Source of the DNA: Kangiellaceae bacterium
GTDB taxonomy: Bacteria > Pseudomonadota > Gammaproteobacteria > Enterobacterales > Kangiellaceae
DNA: 35,635 nt
Direction of reading: 5' to 3'
Assembly: GCA_026196875.1 (NCBI GenBank)
Contig: JAPHTP010000177.1
Span: forward strand, 1-35,635
Below the pieces are notes generated by a model. The model was not told where the DNA came from. It searched no databases and worked only from the letters and a program-made list of their open reading frames with translations. The position numbers were made by a program, and so were the translations under genes. Below are positions 31,070 through 35,635 of the stretch, in pieces; the stretch's first letter is position 1; each line of letters starts with the position of its first letter.

Positions 31070-33310
31070 TTACCAGCGGTATTTATATCCCATAAAAATT
31101 TGCTGGGGTTTGTTTGGTCTTGCTCCATAAGGGCGCCGACTAATTATGTTAATCTCATCTAACAGATTATCAACTTTTAAGTAAACTGTACCAAAGTTAT
31201 CAAAGTCGTACGCTGCTGATAGATCTACATTCCAAAAAGAATTTGTTGTCACTCCCGAAAGTACCACGTTACTTCCTGCCGCTTCATTCAATTCATCAGT
31301 ATAGTTTGCCATCAGATTGACCCGCCACTTACTCGTTTCCAGGCCTAAGCTTAAAGTTAATTGATTTTCTGGCAGGTAGGGCACACTATCACCAGCGATT
31401 ACATCGCCCCAGAGTTCGAAGTCAGAATTAAATGATTCCTGAAATTCGGCACTGGTATAGGTATAAATGATCGACCAGGGCATTTCAATTGAGCCGTTAA
31501 CTTCCAGTCTGTCAGAATAGCTCGCTTCAATACCGGAAACATCGACTGCTCCAGCATTATACTCCTGATCGATTATCGAAAAGCAGTTAGAAGAAGTAGA
31601 AGCGGTGCAGCTCTCTTTTAAGTTTTTAAAATCACTCACAAAGCCGACTAATTCGATTTGCGAAGTCTGGTTACTGTAGCGATAACCCAGTTCTAAATTG
31701 GTACTGTCTTCTATTTCAATATCAGGAGATTGTTTTGGGCTAGTGGGAACAAAACCTCGGTGGATCCCTGCGAACAATCCAGAGTGGGAGTCGAGCGAGT
31801 AAAATGCACTCGCGCCAGGTAACCAGATAGTATTGCTTTTCTTGAGCCAGTCTTGTTCTGAACCGGTTAAGTTATTTTGATAGAAAGAGTCAATTTTCTC
31901 TCCCCGAATACCCAAAGATAATTCCCATTTATCGAGCTTCAAAGTGTCTTGGAAATATACTGAAATAACTTCTGACCTTTCAGTATTCGCCGTTGTTAAG
32001 CTTGTTGCTTCACCTGTGCTTGTTAACATGCGTGAAACCATATTAAAACTATCTTCAGTATGATTTCTTTCGATTTCATCTTCATGGTAGCGAACACCTG
32101 CCTTAATGTAGTGGGTAAAACCGGCCCAATCGACTTCCCATTGCAGATCCGATTGGATTCCTTGAGAATAAAACGAGCGATCGTTAGTTCCTATGATAAG
32201 TTGTTCGAATAGACCTTCACTATCCTTATCTCCAGTTAAGACTTGGTAGTAGATGGCATTAATTCCCTCTGTTGGGCTTTGTAAAATTTCTTGCAGACTT
32301 CTTCTTGTGGCTGGGTTACTCGACTGACGGAAATTATTTAATTTTCGCCACGCTCGATCAAATTCATTGCGATAGACGCGAGTCGTAACATCGAAATTTG
32401 TTCCCGAAATGAAATGGGTAAATTGAAATTGCTTATGCTCCCAATCCATAAGTCCTAACTGTGAAGCTGCATATCGTCTGTAAGGTGATGCTGCAAAGTC
32501 GGAATCGGTTAATCCAAGATAAGTTTCGTCAGAAACCTCATCGGCATAACCTAACTTTAACTCAAATACTTGGTCAAACTCAGCGCCGTCAAGGTCATAT
32601 CGAAATTTTGTGGTAATATCATTTTTATCGAAGCCTGTGTCAGCGCCGTTCTCCAATTCTTTGAACCCTTCACTTCCAGAGTGTAATGCTTCAACTAAAA
32701 TGCCAAGGTTTCCTGTATTTTGGATTGTATAGGCGTGAAGCTTCTGATAACCAAAGTCGCCAAGCGACAGGTCGACCATTCCCTCGTCTTGAGAAGTTAC
32801 CTGACGAGTATGTAGGTTTAATGTTCCGGCTACTGTATTTGGACCATAAAGTATGGCAGAAGGACCTTTAAACACTTCAATTGATGATAAGCGGCTGACC
32901 ATAGGAAAGTAGTAGGCTGCCGGAGCCGAGTAGGGGGCAGGACCGATTAATATGCCGTCTTCGAGAATATTAATTTTCTTACTTCGCTCAGGGGTAACCC
33001 CACGAAATCCTATATTCGGTCTTAGGCCATAGCCGTCCTCCTGGCGAATATTTACTCCAGGAACTTCTGCGAGAATTCGATGAATGTCATCAAATTCAAA
33101 CTTTTCCAGTTGAGCTTCATCGATAACGGTTACCGCTCCTGCTTCGGTATTAAGTTCTTCTTTTTGCCCTATGATAAGCATGCGTTGCGAGTAAGTGTCG
33201 TCTGAATCATTATTCGGAGACTCGCTTTGTTGCGCATGAAGATTCAAACACAATCCTAGAGAAACTGCCAGCGAGCAGGTTTTTACTAGATATTTTTTTG
33301 GTAAATTCAT
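31070..33310 (-). CDS. TonB-dependent outer-membrane receptor (FecA-like)
   Basis: This is a 746-residue receptor for uptake of an iron chelate or similar ligand. Signal peptide 1-26 (cut at LHA) is followed by a plug domain at about 50-170: VTVIDEAQLEKFEFDDIHRILAEVPGVNIRQEDGYGLRPNIGFRGV, then ERSKKINILEDGI and FKGPSAILYGPNTVAGTLN. The rest is a 22-strand barrel ending in QQIFMGYKYRW with terminal aromatic Trp. RMLIIGQKE near residue 43 could serve as TonB box. The RGxTPERSKKINILEDGI pattern is typical of the Fe(III)-dicitrate receptor-like group. It starts 61 bases after the imelysin gene stop and is likely cotranscribed with it. The ligand is inferred, not shown. Confidence 0.93.
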   Translation of the reverse strand: MNLPKKYLVKTCSLAVSLGLCLNLHAQQSESPNNDSDDTYSQRMLIIGQKEELNTEAGAVTVIDEAQLEKFEFDDIHRILAEVPGVNIRQEDGYGLRPNIGFRGVTPERSKKINILEDGILIGPAPYSAPAAYYFPMVSRLSSIEVFKGPSAILYGPNTVAGTLNLHTRQVTSQDEGMVDLSLGDFGYQKLHAYTIQNTGNLGILVEALHSGSEGFKELENGADTGFDKNDITTKFRYDLDGAEFDQVFELKLGYADEVSDETYLGLTDSDFAASPYRRYAASQLGLMDWEHKQFQFTHFISGTNFDVTTRVYRNEFDRAWRKLNNFRQSSNPATRRSLQEILQSPTEGINAIYYQVLTGDKDSEGLFEQLIIGTNDRSFYSQGIQSDLQWEVDWAGFTHYIKAGVRYHEDEIERNHTEDSFNMVSRMLTSTGEATSLTTANTERSEVISVYFQDTLKLDKWELSLGIRGEKIDSFYQNNLTGSEQDWLKKSNTIWLPGASAFYSLDSHSGLFAGIHRGFVPTSPKQSPDIEIEDSTNLELGYRYSNQTSQIELVGFVSDFKNLKESCTASTSSNCFSIIDQEYNAGAVDVSGIEASYSDRLEVNGSIEMPWSIIYTYTSAEFQESFNSDFELWGDVIAGDSVPYLPENQLTLSLGLETSKWRVNLMANYTDELNEAAGSNVVLSGVTTNSFWNVDLSAAYDFDNFGTVYLKVDNLLDEINIISRRPYGARPNKPQQIFMGYKYRW

Positions 33311-33371
33311 TTAAGTCACAACCCCTATGGTTTGATTTCTATATTTATTTCTGTTGTTTGCACAACCGGCA

Positions 33372-34640
33372 TTAATCGTTATCTCCGGCTGAACTCGCTG
33401 GTAGAGTCAGGGCTAATTGATTGATAAAGTCTGTTTTCATCTGATCTGTTATTGCTTTGATTTGTTCGTGCGTGAGCTGAACTTGATTAGGATTATTGGC
33501 TAAGGCTTGCCCTAAGGTTTCTTGGTAAGCATCTAGATTACTTAGTGCATTGTTAATCGAATTATTGATATTGGTCGCTGCTGCCTGCGCGCCAACTTCA
33601 TTTAAAAAATCATCAAAGCCAACTGTGTCATTGTGGCTCGCAATTTCACCATTAAAAATCATTTGTAAACTCAATAAGTTGTTACGTATGTGTTCTATTG
33701 ATTCGCTGGCGTACAAAGATTCAACATTCTCCGGGCACGCGTTCTGTTGACAGTCGTTTGCAAATAATCCGAGTGGAATTGCTAACTTTGCGTCTTTGGT
33801 TACGCTATCGATGTAAAAAAGCCCGTCAGATATACGGTTAACCGCTTCGTGGACATTGTCAAAGTCTGGACCTGGTTGATTCGCAGCGTTAAGTAGAGAT
33901 TGCGCGTAGCCGTTTGAACCTGTCCAATCATCAAGCAGTAATTGTGAGTTGTTCACAATATCTGAGGAGACTTCAACAGCGAATAAACACCGTTGTTCTC
34001 GCCTTTGAGCATCAGTTAAATTGTCCCAACCGGCAGGGGCTGTTGAAGCTGTACAAGAGTGATTTAGGTCGGTGTTGAATAATAAGTACTCTGCGGCATC
34101 AAGCCCTTTGCGAGTAACTACCCTATCGTTAATATCATAGGGGTTGCCATTAATCTCTCCCTGGTTGAAAAATACAACGTCTTGATCCACTGCACAGCTA
34201 TTAGTTACCGGCCAAGAATAGATCCGGTTGCGTAAAGCGCCCTGGTTTTCAACTAGTGGTCCAATTTGCATTATTTCAATGGTTTGCCATTTTCCCATGG
34301 TTTCTTTCCATTGGTTTTGGGCGGCAAGTTTGTGTTCATCTCGTTGTTGCTCGCTGTTGCTGCCTGATGCAAAACCTCGCTCACTTGTGCAGTATTGGTT
34401 AACCGCTTGTTGCAGTGTAATTGCGAGAGAATTAAAGTCCTGATAAGTTGGGGTGAATACATTGTTAGTGAGGTGTGCAACTAGGCTCTCCTCATTAAAC
34501 TGCGTAGGTGTACCGCCGTTTCCGCTGTTATCATTAAATTGAGAACCTGCAGTACTATTTGAACTGTCACTGCAACCTGTTCCAAATAAAGCTATTGAAA
34601 TTGAAATAGCAATTGGGCTGATTAGCGATACACTTTTCAT
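33372..34640 (-). CDS. Imelysin family (M75-like) lipoprotein
   Basis: This is a 422-residue lipoprotein. The signal ends FGTGC (Cys23) and a Ser/Asn/Gly-rich linker follows to about 45. The imelysin helical bundle follows, with FNEESLVAHLTNNVFTPTYQDF, AQNQWKETMGKWQ, RNRIYSWPVTNSC and RKGLDAAEYLLF. The last block is where iron-regulated imelysins have GxHxxE; here Asp replaces the His (GLDAAE), so a metal-binding histidine is missing. Imelysins are iron-regulated surface or periplasmic proteins, seen beside TonB receptors and EfeO-like systems. The remainder is more divergent. The start has AGGA about 10 bases upstream. It is preceded by an inverted-repeat operator and a terminator, so a promoter probably lies at 34641-34780. 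Confidence 0.88.
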   Translation of the reverse strand: MKSVSLISPIAISISIALFGTGCSDSSNSTAGSQFNDNSGNGGTPTQFNEESLVAHLTNNVFTPTYQDFNSLAITLQQAVNQYCTSERGFASGSNSEQQRDEHKLAAQNQWKETMGKWQTIEIMQIGPLVENQGALRNRIYSWPVTNSCAVDQDVVFFNQGEINGNPYDINDRVVTRKGLDAAEYLLFNTDLNHSCTASTAPAGWDNLTDAQRREQRCLFAVEVSSDIVNNSQLLLDDWTGSNGYAQSLLNAANQPGPDFDNVHEAVNRISDGLFYIDSVTKDAKLAIPLGLFANDCQQNACPENVESLYASESIEHIRNNLLSLQMIFNGEIASHNDTVGFDDFLNEVGAQAAATNINNSINNALSNLDAYQETLGQALANNPNQVQLTHEQIKAITDQMKTDFINQLALTLPASSAGDND

Positions 34641-34664
34641 ATTAATTTATTCCTGGCATTAATT

Positions 34665-34683
34665 TTTTAGGACTGGCCTAAAA
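34665..34683 (-). promoter_or_regulatory. Inverted-repeat operator upstream of the imelysin gene
   Basis: TTTTAGG (34665-34671) and CCTAAAA (34677-34683) form a perfect 7-base inverted repeat around ACTGG, 25 bases before the start codon. The right-hand 14 bases recur before the sterol-desaturase-family gene. It could be a repressor site for the whole cluster or an mRNA hairpin. It does not look like a Fur box. Confidence 0.5.
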
Positions 34684-34780
34684 CGTATTTTTCATTTAGC
34701 TAAATTTATAAAACCGTATAATTCAAATTGTCCAAGCATCAAACAAAAAATGCGAAATTTGACTTTCCTCAAAACAACAA

Positions 34781-34806
34781 ATGGTTAAGCCCGAAAGCTT
34801 AACCAT
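34781..34806 (-). terminator. Intrinsic terminator of the DUF4856 gene
   Basis: ATGGTTAAGC (34781-34790) and GCTTAACCAT (34797-34806) pair perfectly around a six-base loop. Read on the minus strand, the stem is followed by TTGTTGTTTT. It begins 39 bases after the DUF4856 stop and separates that gene from the imelysin gene. Confidence 0.8.
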
Positions 34807-34844
34807 TAGCAACTTCACATTAACTGATAACCTTGAATTGAGTT

Positions 34845-35606
34845 TTACCAGTTTTCAACATGTTCTGCTTCGAAACTATAAGCTTGTTGTAACAGATCTC
34901 TAGCTGCCCTCAAGTCAAGCTTGTACTGATCTAAAGCTTCTTGCGGAGAGACTACCGGTGCATCTTGAAGTAATGTATGCAACTGAGTGTAGTTTTCATC
35001 TGTTAGTGGTGAAAAACGATTAAATTGAAGGTTTAAAGCAAACCCTTTCATTTCTGACCAGTGTTTGGCAAGGTCATCATAGTTAAAATCGTTAGTACCA
35101 AGTTGATCAAGGTCAGCTAAGGTATCATTGATGTAATGCACTACCGTGGCCGAAATTGATTTTTCCCAATATTCAACAACAATATCGCGTTGAGCAACTA
35201 GTTCGTCCATTTGTGCAGTTGTTAGTTCTGCGCCAATGTTGTCATTAATAATTTTTCGACCGTTTAACAGTGCATTAAATGCAGCCGCCGTAAAGTCAGT
35301 AGGATTAGTTAAACTGGCAGTTCCTCTGTCACGCTTAGCAGCATTTTGGGAGTTACCCAAATTAACTTCAGATTTTAAATCGAAGAATGTGTCAGCGTTA
35401 CTATCATGTTTACCGGTTGCATAATCATCTCGACCTCCTTTAGCAGCGATTTCATCGTCAGTGTACTCAAGGTAGTCGCGGGCTGCGCCGAAGTATCCGT
35501 AGCCTTCATCCCATTGATGTTCAAGAGCCGTATACGCCGAGCCTGATGCTATGTTAGTACTTAAAAGCCCTTTAGAATCTGTGTCGTTCTTGCAAGGCGT
35601 TGACGA
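34845..35606 (-). CDS. DUF4856 domain protein, C-terminal part
   Basis: The frame ends at TAA 34845 and is open back to 35606, where an in-frame TAA (35607-35609) breaks it inside an inverted repeat at the window edge. The readable 253 residues contain YTALEHQWDEGYGYFGAARDYLEY and the later SLTNPTDFTAAAFNALLNGRKIINDN, which are DUF4856 hallmarks. DUF4856 proteins are exported, usually lipoproteins, and their genes typically precede an imelysin and a TonB receptor gene, exactly as here. No start codon or signal is present in the window, so the gene is truncated. I infer a role in metal acquisition; the molecular function is unknown. A TTG at 35360 would give only the C-terminal 171 residues and is not a credible start. 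Confidence 0.82.
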   Translation of the reverse strand, partial: SSTPCKNDTDSKGLLSTNIASGSAYTALEHQWDEGYGYFGAARDYLEYTDDEIAAKGGRDDYATGKHDSNADTFFDLKSEVNLGNSQNAAKRDRGTASLTNPTDFTAAAFNALLNGRKIINDNIGAELTTAQMDELVAQRDIVVEYWEKSISATVVHYINDTLADLDQLGTNDFNYDDLAKHWSEMKGFALNLQFNRFSPLTDENYTQLHTLLQDAPVVSPQEALDQYKLDLRAARDLLQQAYSFEAEHVENW

Positions 35607-35635
35607 TTACCTAGATAACGACACAGATTCTAAAG
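35570..35635. repeat. Perfect 19-base inverted repeat at the window end
   Basis: CTTTAGAATCTGTGTCGTT (35570-35588) is repeated in reverse complement at 35617-35635, ending exactly on the last base, with a 28-base spacer. The right-hand arm puts a stop into the DUF4856 frame. This suggests a fold-back artefact at a contig end rather than a natural structure. Confidence 0.85.

Noticed and set aside
1-35635. CRISPR arrays, tRNA/rRNA genes, prophage, insertion sequences or restriction systems
   Set aside because: I looked for spaced repeats, cloverleaf-like and rRNA-like segments, transposase, integrase and defence-gene motifs and saw none.

Overview
This window looks like chromosome of a marine-type gammaproteobacterium with moderately low GC (my estimate is about 40%). 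The gene families (DUF3833/DUF1365/DUF2878 lipid cluster, DUF3581, DUF3106, imelysin/DUF4856/TonB receptor cluster, Ada, YdhF) are typical of Gammaproteobacteria. A relative of Kangiella/Aliikangiella is possible, but that is only a guess. I found no tRNA, rRNA, CRISPR array, transposase or phage gene.

Layout. (a) 1-322: start of a DUF4397 lipoprotein gene running off the left edge, divergent from (b) 456-7194: an eight-gene, same-strand lipid-modification operon. It encodes a DUF3833 lipoprotein, a membrane fatty acid desaturase, an NTF2-like protein, an SDR, a flavin amine-oxidase-like protein, DUF1365, a CFA-synthase-like methyltransferase and DUF2878. The core resembles the module controlled by RpoE-ChrR type ECF sigma factors in singlet-oxygen responses. 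Here no sigma/anti-sigma pair is adjacent, a desaturase has been added, and a candidate ECF promoter (TGATCT-N16-CGTA) precedes the first gene. The CFA-like enzyme lacks two residues used by true cyclopropane synthases, so the product may be a methylated or furan-type fatty acid.

(c) 7195-18012: mostly single housekeeping or accessory genes: cold-shock protein, a small secreted protein, M17 aminopeptidase, an exported methyltransferase-like lipoprotein overlapping a MATE transporter, a secreted S9 peptidase, a secreted unknown, a YdhF-type aldo/keto reductase behind a palindromic operator, two GNAT acetyltransferases and a previously unlisted 58-aa membrane protein. (d) 18190-22066: a DUF4382 lipoprotein, then a compact sigma-factor operon (ECF sigma, DUF3619-like single-pass membrane protein, exported unknown, and a DUF3106 protein made of 18-residue repeats). 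It looks like an envelope-sensing sigma module. (e) 22072-23019 beta-barrel protein, 23137-24246 Ada.

(f) 24394-26444: translationally coupled PhnD-like lipoprotein and membrane diguanylate cyclase, a likely ligand-to-c-di-GMP sensor. (g) 26657-29937: DMT transporter coupled to a GNAT gene, DUF3581 hotdog-like protein with a strong terminator, and an orphan ParA ATPase. (h) 29960-35635, minus strand: DUF4856 protein (truncated at the right edge), imelysin lipoprotein, TonB-dependent receptor and a sterol-desaturase-family enzyme, probably an iron or other metal acquisition locus. The imelysin and sterol-desaturase genes share a near-identical 14-bp upstream motif. The window ends in a perfect 19-bp inverted repeat that breaks the DUF4856 frame, which suggests a contig-end artefact.
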